A stretch of DNA of 64,000 nucleotides from Thiomonas intermedia (lineage in GTDB: Bacteria > Pseudomonadota > Gammaproteobacteria > Burkholderiales > Burkholderiaceae_C), in NCBI RefSeq assembly GCF_002028405.1, contig NZ_CP020046.1, positions 2,666,001 through 2,730,000 of the forward strand. The letters are read 5' to 3'. This document shows, piece after piece, positions 51,376 to 60,631 of the stretch (position 1 is its first letter; every line of letters starts with the position of its first letter). Made by a program: the position numbers and the translations under genes. Below the pieces are notes generated by a model. It had not been told where the DNA came from, searched no databases, and worked only from the letters and a program-made list of their open reading frames with translations.

Positions 51376-51612
51376 CGGGTCTCCATGGCGCAGGAACTGA
51401 GAAGGCGCTAGTTTAATTTGTGACGCTAATCGGCTGCTCGGCATGATGTCTGCGGCAGAGCAAATTTCGCGCCGTTCCGACGACGGGTTTCTGCAGGGGC
51501 GCAAACTCTCTCGTGATCGGGCTTCGTCAACGTCGCGTTCTTCAGGGTTTGCGGACAAAGGACCGCGGGGCTAAGACGGCAATATCCAAAAACAATTAGA
51601 TGTTAGAAATGA

Positions 51613-51629
51613 TTGATATAAATTATCAA
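51613..51629. promoter_or_regulatory. Palindromic operator candidate upstream of mntH
   Basis: TTGATATAAATTATCAA is an inverted repeat with 6-bp arms and a 5-nt spacer, in an AT-rich patch 26 bp before the mntH ATG. It overlaps a plausible -10. A Mn- or Fe-responsive repressor (MntR- or Fur-type) is the obvious candidate. The remaining 51376-51610 gap shows nothing else. Confidence 0.5.
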
Positions 51630-51654
51630 ACAGACCTTCCGTGCGGAGAACGCC

Positions 51655-52932
51655 ATGTCCTATGCCTCGACCCTCGATCAGCGCACCGCGCAGGCGGCGC
51701 ATCTTGCCTTGAGTGGTGCGCGGTACGGCGGCGGCTTGCGTCGCATGCTGCCCTTTCTCGGCCCGGCCGTGGTGGCATCGGTGGCCTATGTCGATCCGGG
51801 CAATTTCGCCACCAACATCCAGGCCGGTGCGCAGCATGGCTACACCTTGCTGTGGGTGGTGCTGTGGGCGAATCTGGCGGCCATTCTGGTGCAGGGCCTT
51901 TCGGCCAAGCTGGGCATTGCCACGGGGCGCAATCTTCCCGAACTGATCCGTGATCGTTTTCCGCGCAAGCTGGTGTGGTTTTACTGGGTGCAGGCGGAGA
52001 TCGTGGCCATGATGACCGATCTGGCCGAATTTCTCGGCGCGGCGCTGGCGCTGAATCTGCTGTTCGGTCTGCCGATGGGCGTCTCGGTGCTGGCGGCGTT
52101 CGTCATCGTTATGGCCATTCTGATGCTGGAGCGCAAGGGCTTCAGACCTCTGGAGCTGGTGGTCGCCGCCCTGGTGGGGGTCATCGCCCTGGGTTATGGG
52201 CTGCAGCTGGCCATGAGTCACCCCGCGATCGTGCCCATCCTCAAGGGCACGCTCACGCCGGGTTTCGGCGGCAGCCCCGATGCGGTCTATCTGGCCGTGG
52301 GCATTCTCGGCGCCACGGTCATGCCGCACGTGATCTATCTGCATTCCAGCCTCACGCAGCGCCGCATCCAGGTGCCGGCCGAGCGCAAGGCGCTGCTCAT
52401 GCGGTTTGCCTGGAAGGACGTGATGCTGGCCATGGGCCTGGCCGGGCTGATCAATATGGCCATGCTGGCCGTGGCCGCGGCCACCTTTCATCAACAGGGC
52501 CTCGCGGCCGATGACCTGAGCGAGGCCTACCGCACGCTCACGCCCCTACTTGGCGCGGGCGCGGCCACCGTCTTCGCCCTGGCGCTGCTGGCCAGCGGCA
52601 TTTCCAGCAGCGTGGTGGGCACCATGGCCGGGCAGGTGGTGATGCAGGGACTGGTCGGTTTCACCGTGCCGCTCTGGGTGCGCCGTCTGGTCACCAGCCT
52701 GCCCGCCGTGATTGTGGTGGCGCTGGGCATCGATCCGACGCGCACCCTGGTGTTCTCGCAGGTGGTGCTGTCCTTCGGCATTCCTTTCGCGCTGGTGCCG
52801 CTGTTGCTGTTCACCTCCAGCCGAGACTTGATGGGAGATCTGGTCAACCGTCCCGGTCTGCGGCGGCTGGGGTGGATGGTCGCCATACTCATCGTGGGGC
52901 TGAACGTGCTTCTGCTGTGGAAATTGCTGTGA
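51655..52932 (+). CDS. mntH: Nramp-family divalent metal transporter MntH
   Basis: A 425-residue proton-coupled importer of Mn(II)/Fe(II) with 11 membrane helices. The helix-1 metal site is VAYVDPGNFATNIQAG, and helix 6 has ATVMPHVIYLHSS (the Met-Pro-His motif). It also shows the helix-3 region AEIVAMMTDLAEFLGAALAL. ATG 51655 follows GCGGAG. An AT-rich palindrome precedes it, suggesting metal-dependent control. Confidence 0.94.
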   Translation: MSYASTLDQRTAQAAHLALSGARYGGGLRRMLPFLGPAVVASVAYVDPGNFATNIQAGAQHGYTLLWVVLWANLAAILVQGLSAKLGIATGRNLPELIRDRFPRKLVWFYWVQAEIVAMMTDLAEFLGAALALNLLFGLPMGVSVLAAFVIVMAILMLERKGFRPLELVVAALVGVIALGYGLQLAMSHPAIVPILKGTLTPGFGGSPDAVYLAVGILGATVMPHVIYLHSSLTQRRIQVPAERKALLMRFAWKDVMLAMGLAGLINMAMLAVAAATFHQQGLAADDLSEAYRTLTPLLGAGAATVFALALLASGISSSVVGTMAGQVVMQGLVGFTVPLWVRRLVTSLPAVIVVALGIDPTRTLVFSQVVLSFGIPFALVPLLLFTSSRDLMGDLVNRPGLRRLGWMVAILIVGLNVLLLWKLL

Positions 52933-53011
52933 CGGCCTGATCGGGCCCGGATTTTGCGGGGACTGACTTCAGGATTGCGGATAATCGCAACCTTTTGTCA
53001 CAAGGCTCAGC

Positions 53012-53860
53012 ATGGACGCGCATTCCGCCCTCGTGGTCGTCATCCTCGGACTGGTCGAGGGCATCACCGAATTTCTGCCGATTTCCTCCACGGGACACCT
53101 CATTCTCGCGGGCAGCCTGCTGGGCTGGGTGAGCGACAAGGCCAAGGTGTTCGAGATCGCGATTCAGAGCGGGGCCATCCTGGCCGTGATGTGGCATTAC
53201 CGCGCGCGCATCGCCGAAGTGCTCACCGGGCTGGCGGCGGCCGAGCCCGCGCGGCGCGGCAAGGCCTGGCGCTTTGCCACCAACGTGCTCATCGGCTTCC
53301 TGCCTGCTGCCCTCCTGGGGCTGATTTTCGCCAGCGCCATCAAGCGCTGGCTGTTCGCGCCCGTTCCCGTCGCGCTGGCCTTCATCGTGGGGGCGCTGGT
53401 GATCTTCTGGGCGGAAGCCTGGCAGAAACGCTCCGCGCAGCATGTGCGCATTCACCATGTGGATGACATGGGCGCGATTGACGCGCTCAAGGTGGGGGTC
53501 GCGCAGGCGTTCGCGCTCATTCCCGGCACCAGCCGCTCGGGCGCCTCGATCATCGGCGGCATGTTGTTCGGCCTGAGCCGGGCCGCCGCCACCGAGTTTT
53601 CCTTCTTTCTCGCCATTCCCACCTTGCTGGCCGCCACGGTGTACGACCTCTACAAGCATCGAGCCCTGCTCAGCCTGAGCGATGTGCCCACTTTCGGCCT
53701 GGGCATGGCGGTGGCGTTCGTCTCGGCGCTGGTGGTGGTGCGCTGGCTGCTGCGCTATGTGGGTGGCCACAGCTTCGTGCCCTTCGCCTGGTACCGCCTG
53801 ATCTTCGGCATCCTGGTACTTGTCACGGCGTGGGGCGGCTGGGTGAACTGGTCGGGGTGA
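53012..53860 (+). CDS. uppP: Undecaprenyl-diphosphate phosphatase
   Basis: A 282-residue membrane enzyme recycling undecaprenyl pyrophosphate for peptidoglycan and LPS O-unit synthesis; overproduction gives bacitracin resistance. The two active-site motifs are clear: [17 protein letters not shown] (residues about 15-31) and [14 protein letters not shown] (about 171-184). ATG 53012 gives the usual short N-terminus. Convergent with trmB. Confidence 0.95.
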   Translation: MDAHSALVVVILGLVEGITEFLPISSTGHLILAGSLLGWVSDKAKVFEIAIQSGAILAVMWHYRARIAEVLTGLAAAEPARRGKAWRFATNVLIGFLPAALLGLIFASAIKRWLFAPVPVALAFIVGALVIFWAEAWQKRSAQHVRIHHVDDMGAIDALKVGVAQAFALIPGTSRSGASIIGGMLFGLSRAAATEFSFFLAIPTLLAATVYDLYKHRALLSLSDVPTFGLGMAVAFVSALVVVRWLLRYVGGHSFVPFAWYRLIFGILVLVTAWGGWVNWSG

Positions 53861-53869
53861 GGGAGGTAC

Positions 53870-53980
53870 CCCCCGAAAACCTCGCTGCGCTCGGTTCTCC
53901 CCCCAGGGGGCGAGTCACCCTTGGGGCGGCCCGGCGGGTGACTCAGTCACCCCGAAAACCTTGCTGCGCTTGGGGGCGGG
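53870..53980. repeat. Internally duplicated intergenic repeat with hairpin
   Basis: CCCCGAAAACCTCGCTGCGC (about 53872) is repeated as CCCCGAAAACCTTGCTGCGC (about 53950). Between them GAGTCACCC (53912-53920) pairs perfectly with GGGTGACTC (53936-53944). The unit fills the gap between convergent uppP and trmB and could act as a two-way transcription stop. Confidence 0.6.
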
Positions 53981-53984
53981 TGTT

Positions 53985-54695
53985 TCAGCGAGCGGTGAAC
54001 ATCAGGTCCCAGACGCCGTGCCCGAGCTTGAGGCCGCGGCGCTCGAACTTGCTCACCGGGCGCCAGTCGGGGCGGGTGGCGTAGTCGGCGGCGGTGTTGG
54101 TCAGGCCGGGTTCGCCGCGCAAGACTTCCAGCATGTGCTCGGCGTAGGGCTGCCAGTCTGTGGCGCAATGCAAATAGCCGCCGGGGCGCAGTCGGCTGAC
54201 GGCCAGATGCACGAATTCGGGCTGGATCAGGCGGCGTTTGTGATGCCGCTTTTTCGGCCAGGGATCGGGGAAGTAGATGTGCAGCCCGTCCAGGCTGCGC
54301 GGCGCGATCATCTGCCGCAACACCTGCACCGCGTCGAATTGCACGATGCGCAGATTGCCGAGTTGTGCCGCGTCGATGCGCTGCAGCAGCGCACCCACGC
54401 CGGGCGGGTGCACTTCCACGCCAATGAAGTCGGTCTCGGGGCGCGATGCGGCGATCTGCGCCGTGGCGTCCCCCATGCCGAAGCCGATTTCCAGCACGCG
54501 CGGCGCGTTGCGGTCGAACACAGCCGACCAATCGGGGGCGGTATCGGCGAAGGGCACGATCCAGCGTGGCCCCAAGGTGGCCAGCGCACGGGTCTGCGCC
54601 TCGGTGGTGCGGCCCGCGCGCAGCACAAAGCTGCGGATGCCGCGATGGCGCAGCGCCTCGGCGTCGTCTGCGTCTGGGGTGTGATCGGCCGTCAT
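53985..54695 (-). CDS. trmB: tRNA (guanine-N7-)-methyltransferase
   Basis: A 236-residue enzyme making m7G46 in tRNA. Motif I is [16 protein letters not shown], then [15 protein letters not shown], the catalytic-region [20 protein letters not shown] and the C-terminal [17 protein letters not shown] that recognises the tRNA. All are TrmB signatures. ATG at 54695. A tRNA gene lies 50 bp upstream on the same strand. Confidence 0.96.
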   Translation of the reverse strand: MTADHTPDADDAEALRHRGIRSFVLRAGRTTEAQTRALATLGPRWIVPFADTAPDWSAVFDRNAPRVLEIGFGMGDATAQIAASRPETDFIGVEVHPPGVGALLQRIDAAQLGNLRIVQFDAVQVLRQMIAPRSLDGLHIYFPDPWPKKRHHKRRLIQPEFVHLAVSRLRPGGYLHCATDWQPYAEHMLEVLRGEPGLTNTAADYATRPDWRPVSKFERRGLKLGHGVWDLMFTAR

Positions 54696-54745
54696 GGCGA
54701 AAAAAAACCGGCACGCGCCGGAGAGGATGAAAGGGACTGTGGCAA

Positions 54746-54819
54746 TGGAGCGGGTGAAGGGAATCGAACCCTCGTATGCAGCTTGGGAAGCTGCCGTTCT
54801 GCCATTGAACTACACCCGC
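54746..54819 (-). tRNA. tRNA-Gly (anticodon CCC)
   Basis: On the minus strand the acceptor stem GCGGGTG pairs with CACCCGC, the anticodon arm is GCAGC-TTCCCAA-GCTGC with anticodon CCC (reads GGG), and the T arm is GAGGG-TTCGATT-CCCTT (last pair G-T). CCA is encoded (54746-54748). The molecule is 74 nt with CCA. Confidence 0.95.
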
Positions 54820-54884
54820 TATGCGACAAAGCCGAGCATTATAGGCAGGCCGGGGCGGGGCGCCGCTGCGGCGACAATGCGGGC

Positions 54885-55430
54885 ATGGCCCGTCCCCTTC
54901 GTCCTGATTCCGCAGGTCTTGCGTCACCCTCGCCCATGCTCACGGGTCTGGCGCCCGAGGTGCCGCCAGACTGCCGCCTGCTGGTGCTTGGCAGCTTTCC
55001 CAGTGTGGCTTCGCTGCAGGCGCGGCAGTATTACGCCCACCCGAGAAACCAGTTCTGGCCCATCGTGGGCGATCTGTTCGGGCTGGATCTGATGTGCCTG
55101 CCCTACGCGGCTCGCATCGAGGCGGTCAGGCAGCGGGGTCTGGGCATTTGGGACGTTTACGCCCATTGCCGCCGCGAGGGCAGCCTGGACAGCGCCATCA
55201 ACGCCGCGGTTCCCAACGACCTGCCGGGTCTTGTGGCGGGTCTGCCGACGCTTCGGCTCATGGCCCACAACGGCGGCGAATCCGCCCGCGCCATGCGGCT
55301 GACCCGCAGCCTGGGTCCCGAGGTGCGTCGTCTGCCTTCCACCAGCCCGGCCAACGCGAGCTGGAGTCTGGATCGCAAGCGCGCAGCCTGGCGCGAGGCT
55401 TTCGTCGCCGCTCAACTGATCAACGGATAG
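54885..55430 (+). CDS. DNA-deoxyinosine glycosylase (UDG superfamily family 6)
   Basis: 181 residues. It opens the domain with LLVLGSFPSVASLQARQYYA then HPRNQFWPIVGDLFG, followed by GLGIWDVYAHCRREGSLDSA and the final LPSTSPANAS motif. These match hypoxanthine-DNA glycosylases, which remove deaminated adenine from DNA. ATG 54885 (MARPLRP); an internal ATG (MLTGLAP) 17 codons later is also possible. Six bases before the spermidine synthase-like gene, so probably co-transcribed. Confidence 0.85.
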   Translation: MARPLRPDSAGLASPSPMLTGLAPEVPPDCRLLVLGSFPSVASLQARQYYAHPRNQFWPIVGDLFGLDLMCLPYAARIEAVRQRGLGIWDVYAHCRREGSLDSAINAAVPNDLPGLVAGLPTLRLMAHNGGESARAMRLTRSLGPEVRRLPSTSPANASWSLDRKRAAWREAFVAAQLING

Positions 55431-55436
55431 AACAAG

Positions 55437-56219
55437 ATGCCCAAACCGGTTTTCCCCGCTCCCACCTTGTCGGAAGAGGATGGCGTGCGCCATCTGCATC
55501 TGGGTACGCCCTGGATTCAGGGCAGCATGCGCATCGCCCGGCCCAACGAGATCGAGCTGGAGTATGTGCAGCGCATGATGGCGTGGATGCTGCTGCTGCC
55601 CGACAAAGCGTGGCGCGGCGGCGCGGCGGTGCAACTCGGTCTGGGTGCGGCGGCGATCACCAAGTTCATGCTCAAGCGCCTGCGGCTGTCGTGCGTGGCC
55701 GTGGAGCTGAACCCTGGCGTGATTCTGGCGGCCCACCGCTGGTTCGCGCTGCCCGAACCCGGCGCCAGGTTGCAGGTGCTGTGCGCCGACGCCGGCGCCT
55801 TCGCCGCCGATCCGGCCAACGCCGGCCGCGCGGCCGTGCTGCACGTGGACATGTACGACGAGGAGGCCGCCGCACCCGTGCTGGAGTCCGCCGAGTTCTA
55901 TGCCGACTGCCGCCGACTCTTGAGCGAGCAGGGCGCCATGGTGGTCAATCTGTTCAGCGGGCCGGGCCATGTGCGCGTGCTGGAGCGCAATCTGCAGCGC
56001 ATCTGCGCCGCGTTCGACCAGCCGGGCGACAGCGTCTGGCAACTGCCGCCCAACCGCGACGGCAATCTGATCGCCATCGCGCTGCGCGACGCCGCACAGT
56101 CGCCGCAGCCCACGCGGGCGCAACTGCTCGAACGCGCCGATGCCGTGATGGAGCGCACCGGCGGGCTGCCCGCCCGGCGGTGGGCGCGTCTGCTCAAGCG
56201 CCTGCAGCCCGGGCGCTGA
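55437..56219 (+). CDS. Spermidine synthase-like (polyamine synthase fold) protein
   Basis: 260 residues with a Rossmann methyltransferase-like fold. The core reads AVQLGLGAAAITKFMLKRL, then CVAVELNPGVILAAHRWF and VLHVDMYDEEAAAPVLES, which correspond to the cofactor and substrate strands of SpeE-like proteins. The usual N-terminal beta domain of SpeE is shortened. The YDEEAAAP segment lies where SpeE binds the polyamine, but catalytic residues cannot be confirmed. Function may be other than polyamine synthesis. Confidence 0.7.
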   Translation: MPKPVFPAPTLSEEDGVRHLHLGTPWIQGSMRIARPNEIELEYVQRMMAWMLLLPDKAWRGGAAVQLGLGAAAITKFMLKRLRLSCVAVELNPGVILAAHRWFALPEPGARLQVLCADAGAFAADPANAGRAAVLHVDMYDEEAAAPVLESAEFYADCRRLLSEQGAMVVNLFSGPGHVRVLERNLQRICAAFDQPGDSVWQLPPNRDGNLIAIALRDAAQSPQPTRAQLLERADAVMERTGGLPARRWARLLKRLQPGR

Positions 56220-56241
56220 GGCCGGGCCTACACTCGCCACC

Positions 56242-58077
56242 ATGGACGCTCCACGCACTCCCTCCCGCACCGCCGACCCGTCTGCGCCCCCGAAGGCGCG
56301 ATCTGCGGCCACCGCGCCGCCCGCGGCGCAGGGCCGCCTGGACTGGCGCGAACTGCTGCAATGGCTGGAGGCCGACGGCCTGATCGACGCCGCCTCTGGC
56401 CGCTACGGCTGGGAGCGCTGCGCCCATGCCAGCGGCAAGCTGCACGCGCTGCAGCGCGTGGCGCTGGCCGGGCTCAAGCGCGTGAGCGACGGCCGCGGCC
56501 TCGATCTGGACGTGCTCACCGAATGGCTGGCGCAGCGTGCGAAGCTGCCCTATCTGCGCGTCGATCCGCTCAAGGTCGAGATCAGCAAGATCGGCGATCT
56601 CATGTCCACCAGCTACGCCGAGCGCCACCGCATCCTGCCGGTGGCGGCCACGACCGAGGCGGTCACCATCGCCACCTGCGAGCCGTTCGACCGGGCCTGG
56701 GTGCCCGAGATGGAGCGCATGCTGCGCCGGCCCATCGAACTGCGGGTCGCCAGCCCGGCCGACATCACCCGCTACACGGTGGAGTTCTTCAACCTCGCGC
56801 GCTCGGTCAAGCATGCGCAGAAGAGCGGCAGCACCGGCGGCGTCAACCAGTTCGAGCAACTGGTGGAGCTGGGGCGCAGCGGCAAGGCTCTTGACGCCAA
56901 CGACGCCGGCGTGGTGCAGGTGGTCGATTGGCTTTGGCAGTACGCCTTCGAGCAGCGCGCCTCCGACATTCATCTTGAGCCGCGCCGCGACATGGGCGTG
57001 ATCCGGTTTCGCATCGACGGCGTGCTCCATACCGTCTATCAGGTGCCCGGTTCGGTCATGGGCGCCATGACCAGCCGGGTCAAGCTGCTCGGCCGCATGG
57101 ACGTGGTCGAAAAGCGCCGTCCGCAAGACGGCCGCATCAAGACCCGCCGTCCTTCGGGCGACGAAGTCGAGCTGCGCCTGGCCACCATGCCCACGGCGTT
57201 CGGCGAGAAGCTGGTGATGCGCATCTTCGACCCCGACGTGGTCGTGCGCGACATGCCCGCCCTCGGCTTTCCGGCGCAAGAGGCGCGCGAGTGGCAGCGC
57301 CTGACCCACCAGCCCAACGGCGTCATCCTCGTCACCGGGCCCACGGGCAGCGGCAAGACCACCACGCTCTATTCCACGCTCAAACGCCTGGCCACCGAGG
57401 AGGTGAACGTCTGCACCGTGGAAGACCCGATCGAGATGGTCGAACCCGCGTTCAACCAGATGCAGGTGCAGCCCGCCATCGAACTGAGCTTCGCCGAGGG
57501 GCTGCGCGCCCTGATGCGGCAAGATCCCGACATCATCATGGTCGGCGAAATCCGCGACCGCGAGACCGCCGACATGGCCGTGCAGTCTGCGCTCACCGGC
57601 CACTTGGTGCTCTCCACCCTGCACACCAACGACGCGCCGTCGAGCATCACCCGCCTGCTCGAACTCGGCGTGCCGTCCTACCTCGCCAGCGCCACCCTGC
57701 TCGGCGTGCTGGCGCAGCGTCTGGTGCGCACCCTCTGCCCCCATTGCAAACAGCCCGACGACGCCTTCGATCAAGAGGCCTTCCGCGCCGCCGTGGCGCC
57801 GTGGAAAACCCAGTCCGAAGTGCGCCCCTACAAACCCGTGGGCTGCGTGGAGTGCCGCAACACCGGCTACCTCGGCCGCATCGGCCTGTACGAGCTGCTG
57901 AGCTGCAGCGAGACTTTGCGGGCGCTGCTGGTGCGCAGCCCCGAACTCGCGCCGCTGCGAGCGCAAGCCATCAAAGACGGCATGAAGCCGCTGCGCCTGG
58001 CCGGCGCCATCAAGGTGGCCGAAGGCCTCACCACCCTCGACGAAGTGCTGCGCGCCACGCCGGACCCGCAGCGTTGA
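56242..58077 (+). CDS. GspE/PilB-type secretion ATPase
   Basis: A 611-residue hexameric ATPase of type II secretion or type IV pilus assembly. The N-terminal 230 residues include a GspE_N-like domain (LPYLRVDPLKVEISKIGDLM). The ATPase part has QRASDIHLEPRRD, Walker A GPTGSGKTTT, the Asp box DPIEMV, Walker B RQDPDIIMVGEIRD, and the His box LSTLHTNDA. A zinc site (CPHC, then CVEC 35 residues on) is near the C-terminus. No gspD/F/G or pil genes are adjacent, so it is an orphan in this window. About 22 bp after the spermidine synthase-like gene. Confidence 0.88.
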   Translation: MDAPRTPSRTADPSAPPKARSAATAPPAAQGRLDWRELLQWLEADGLIDAASGRYGWERCAHASGKLHALQRVALAGLKRVSDGRGLDLDVLTEWLAQRAKLPYLRVDPLKVEISKIGDLMSTSYAERHRILPVAATTEAVTIATCEPFDRAWVPEMERMLRRPIELRVASPADITRYTVEFFNLARSVKHAQKSGSTGGVNQFEQLVELGRSGKALDANDAGVVQVVDWLWQYAFEQRASDIHLEPRRDMGVIRFRIDGVLHTVYQVPGSVMGAMTSRVKLLGRMDVVEKRRPQDGRIKTRRPSGDEVELRLATMPTAFGEKLVMRIFDPDVVVRDMPALGFPAQEAREWQRLTHQPNGVILVTGPTGSGKTTTLYSTLKRLATEEVNVCTVEDPIEMVEPAFNQMQVQPAIELSFAEGLRALMRQDPDIIMVGEIRDRETADMAVQSALTGHLVLSTLHTNDAPSSITRLLELGVPSYLASATLLGVLAQRLVRTLCPHCKQPDDAFDQEAFRAAVAPWKTQSEVRPYKPVGCVECRNTGYLGRIGLYELLSCSETLRALLVRSPELAPLRAQAIKDGMKPLRLAGAIKVAEGLTTLDEVLRATPDPQR

Positions 58078-58093
58078 TCTCACGGAGATGCCG

Positions 58094-58906
58094 ATGAAAA
58101 CCCGCCGCCTTGTTCTTGCCGCCCTGCTGACCGCCGCCGCGCCCCTGCCCGCTAGCGCCTTCGATCTCGGCAACCTGACGAACCAGCTCAGCGGCGCCCT
58201 CGGCACCGCGCAGGCCCCCGCGCAACAGGCCGCGCAACCGCATTCAGGTGGCGGAGACTCTTCGGGCGCCACGAATGCGGCCATCGCCGCGCTCAGCAGC
58301 GGCGAAGTCGATCAGGGACTGAAGACCGCGCTCTCGCGCGGGGCCGACATCGCGGTGAAAGAACTCGGCCGCGAAAACGGCTTCTATGGCAACGCCAAAT
58401 GGCGCATCCCCCTGCCACCCGCCATCGAAAAAGCCAGCGGGCTGATGCGCATGGCCGGCCTGGGCGCGCAGGCCGACCAGCTCGACCTCGCCATCAACCG
58501 CGCCGCCGAAGCCGCCGTGCCCGAAGCCAAAACCTTGCTGGTCAACGCCGTCAAAACCATGTCGGTGCAAGACGCCAAAGGCATACTCACCGGCGGCGAC
58601 GAAGCCGCGACCGACTACTTCAAACGCAAGACCGAAGCGCCCCTGACGCAGAAATTCCTGCCCATCGTGACCCGGGCCACCGACCAGGTCGGCCTGGCGC
58701 AGACCTACAACCGCTTCGCCGGTCAGGCCGCGCAGTTCGGCCTGGTGAAAGCCGATCAGGCCAGCATTCAGAGCTATGTGACACAACAGGCGCTCGACCG
58801 GCTCTATCAGGCCATCGGCGAACAGGAAAAAGCCATCCGCGCCGACCCCGTGGGCACCGGCAGCAAGCTCCTAGGCAAAGTCTTCGGCGCGGCGCTGGGG
58901 CAGTGA
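58094..58906 (+). CDS. DUF4197 exported protein
   Basis: 270 residues, probably periplasmic. A signal peptide ends at ASAF (about residue 21). The mature protein has a low-complexity Gln/Gly stretch, then the DUF4197 domain: IAALSSGEVDQGLKTALSRG and FYGNAKWRIPLPPAIEKASG, VLTGGDEAATDYFKRKT-like TGGDEAATDYFKRKTEAPLT, and the last IGEQEKAIRADPVGTGSKLL. ATG 58094 (MKTRR) has GGAG six bases before it. Function unknown. The IS110 element begins shortly after its stop. Confidence 0.85.
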   Translation: MKTRRLVLAALLTAAAPLPASAFDLGNLTNQLSGALGTAQAPAQQAAQPHSGGGDSSGATNAAIAALSSGEVDQGLKTALSRGADIAVKELGRENGFYGNAKWRIPLPPAIEKASGLMRMAGLGAQADQLDLAINRAAEAAVPEAKTLLVNAVKTMSVQDAKGILTGGDEAATDYFKRKTEAPLTQKFLPIVTRATDQVGLAQTYNRFAGQAAQFGLVKADQASIQSYVTQQALDRLYQAIGEQEKAIRADPVGTGSKLLGKVFGAALGQ

Positions 58907-59087
58907 AGACTGGGCGCGCGATGGATCGGACGCTACGGAGCTAGACCTGTCCTCGGTTGCGCCGGTAGCGGGTCAGTTCGAGCGACGGGTTAGCGAAGTA
59001 ATCGGCCCGTCCGCGCCGCAAATCGCGCCGAAGAAACTCGTGGCATTTGCACGCGGAATGTGAGAAGGTGGAACGTAGCACTGGCGA

Positions 59088-59183
59088 AGACCGAAGTAGC
59101 AATGGTGCACATTGCCCGCGGGTTAGCGTGGTCGTGGGCTGCGTCATCGACATTGGTGAGCCTGTGCCGGGCCGCTTCGGTCT
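59088..59183 (+). ncRNA. Candidate IS110 bridge RNA segment
   Basis: AGACCGAAG (59088-59096) pairs perfectly with CTTCGGTCT (59175-59183), enclosing a hairpin GCAATG-GTGCA-CATTGC (59099-59115) and a further internal loop. A second stem upstream is GCAAAT (59018-59023) with ATTTGC (59045-59050). CGGGTTAGCG occurs twice (58986 and 59119). Such stem-loops in the 5' end are what IS110 bridge RNAs show. The true RNA ends are not known. Confidence 0.45.
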
Positions 59184-59267
59184 GGTGCAGGCATCCCGTT
59201 TGAGAGAGTGATCAAGACGACGTACCCGAGCCGGTGCCACGTTCCACTTTTCATGATGGAGGATGTC

Positions 59268-60611
59268 ATGGCACACCGCAAGAGGCCCACTACAGAGTCG
59301 GCCATCACCCTGACCCACCCCAACGCCGCCGGTATCGACATCGGCGGCGCCTCGCACTTCGTGGCCGTGCCACCGGACCGAGACGACGAGCCCGTGCGCG
59401 AGTTCGCCTGCTTCACCGCCGACCTGCACCGCCTGGCCGACTGGCTCGACGCCTGCTGCGTGGACACTGTGGCCATGGAATCCACCGGCGTCTACTGGAT
59501 ACCGTTGTACGAGCTGCTGGATTCGCGCGGCTTCACCGTTCTTCTGGTCAACGCCCGCCATGTCAAAAACGTCTCGGGCCGCAAGAGCGACGTGCTGGAC
59601 TGCCAGTGGCTGCAGCAGCTCATGAGCTTTGGCCTGCTGCGCGGAGCCTTCCGGCCGGCCGAACAGGTCTGCGCCCTGCGCGCGCTCACCCGCCAGCGCA
59701 CCATGCTGCTGCGCAGCCAGGGCCGCTTCGTGCAGCACATGCAAAAGGCCCTGACACAGATGAACATGCAGCTGGCCAACGTCATCTCCGACGTGGTCGG
59801 TGAGACCGGTCAGAAGATCCTGCGCGCCATCGTCGCGGGCGAGCGCGACGGACTGACACTGGCCAAGCTCAAGAACGCGCGCATCCGCGCCAGCGAGGAC
59901 GACATCGCCAAGAGCCTGCAAGGCAGTTGGCGCGCCGAGCACCTCTTTGCCCTGAAGCAGGCCCTGGACGCGTTCGACTTCTGCGGCACCCAACTGGCCG
60001 AGTGCGATGCGCAGATTCAGGCCCAGTTGCAGGCACTGCATGTGCGAGAAGACGAACCGGCAGCGGGCAAGAAGCGCGGACGCGCCCGCAATGCCCCGAA
60101 GTTCGATCTGCGCACACAGCTCTTCCAGATGTGCGGCGTGGACCTCACGCGCATCGATGGCATCGATGTGACCACCGCGCTGGTGGTGGTCTCGGAGGTG
60201 GGCGCCGACATGGGCAAGTTCCCCAGCGACAAGCACTTCGCTTCCTGGCTGGGTTTGTGTCCGGGCACCAAGATCACCGGGGGCAAGGTCATGAGTGGCA
60301 AGACCAAGCGCTGCGCCAACCGCGCGGCCCAGGCGCTGCGTCTGGCCGCTGCGGCCTTGCGTTCGAGCCAGTCGGCCCTGGGCGCGTATTTCCGGCGCCT
60401 GTGCGCACGCATGGACAAACCCAAGGCCGTCACGGCCGCTGCCCACAAGCTGGCCCGACTGATCTACGCCATGCTCACCCACGGCCAGGAGTACACCGAC
60501 AGGGGGCAGGACTACTTCGAGGAGCGTTACCGTCAGCGCGTCTTGCACAACCTCACCCAGAAGGCCAAAGCCATGGGCATGCAGCTCGTACCCGCCCACA
60601 GCACCGCCTAA
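59268..60611 (+). CDS. IS110-family transposase (bridge-RNA recombinase)
   Basis: 447 residues. The start is ATG 59268 (MAHRKRPTTES) with GGAGG six bases upstream; the frame opens 20 codons earlier with a GTG. N-terminal DEDD RuvC-like domain: AAGIDIGGASHF, VAMESTGVYWIPL and GRKSDVLDCQWLQQL carry the acidic residues. A coiled-coil middle follows. The C-terminal transposase_20 domain reads GIDVTTALVVVSEVGADMG, FASWLGLCPGTKITGG, then MSGKTKRCANRAAQALRLAA with the catalytic-type Ser. It appears intact and so possibly active. Confidence 0.93.
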   Translation: MAHRKRPTTESAITLTHPNAAGIDIGGASHFVAVPPDRDDEPVREFACFTADLHRLADWLDACCVDTVAMESTGVYWIPLYELLDSRGFTVLLVNARHVKNVSGRKSDVLDCQWLQQLMSFGLLRGAFRPAEQVCALRALTRQRTMLLRSQGRFVQHMQKALTQMNMQLANVISDVVGETGQKILRAIVAGERDGLTLAKLKNARIRASEDDIAKSLQGSWRAEHLFALKQALDAFDFCGTQLAECDAQIQAQLQALHVREDEPAAGKKRGRARNAPKFDLRTQLFQMCGVDLTRIDGIDVTTALVVVSEVGADMGKFPSDKHFASWLGLCPGTKITGGKVMSGKTKRCANRAAQALRLAAAALRSSQSALGAYFRRLCARMDKPKAVTAAAHKLARLIYAMLTHGQEYTDRGQDYFEERYRQRVLHNLTQKAKAMGMQLVPAHSTA

Positions 60612-60631
60612 AAAAACACCATGAAAATCAA

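Noticed and set aside
51613-51629. FNR/CRP-type site
   Set aside because: The half-sites TTGAT and ATCAA are seven bases apart, not the four expected for FNR.
58941-60599. 552-aa open frame on the minus strand across the transposase
   Set aside because: It is the reverse-strand shadow of the IS110 transposase, with no recognisable domain.
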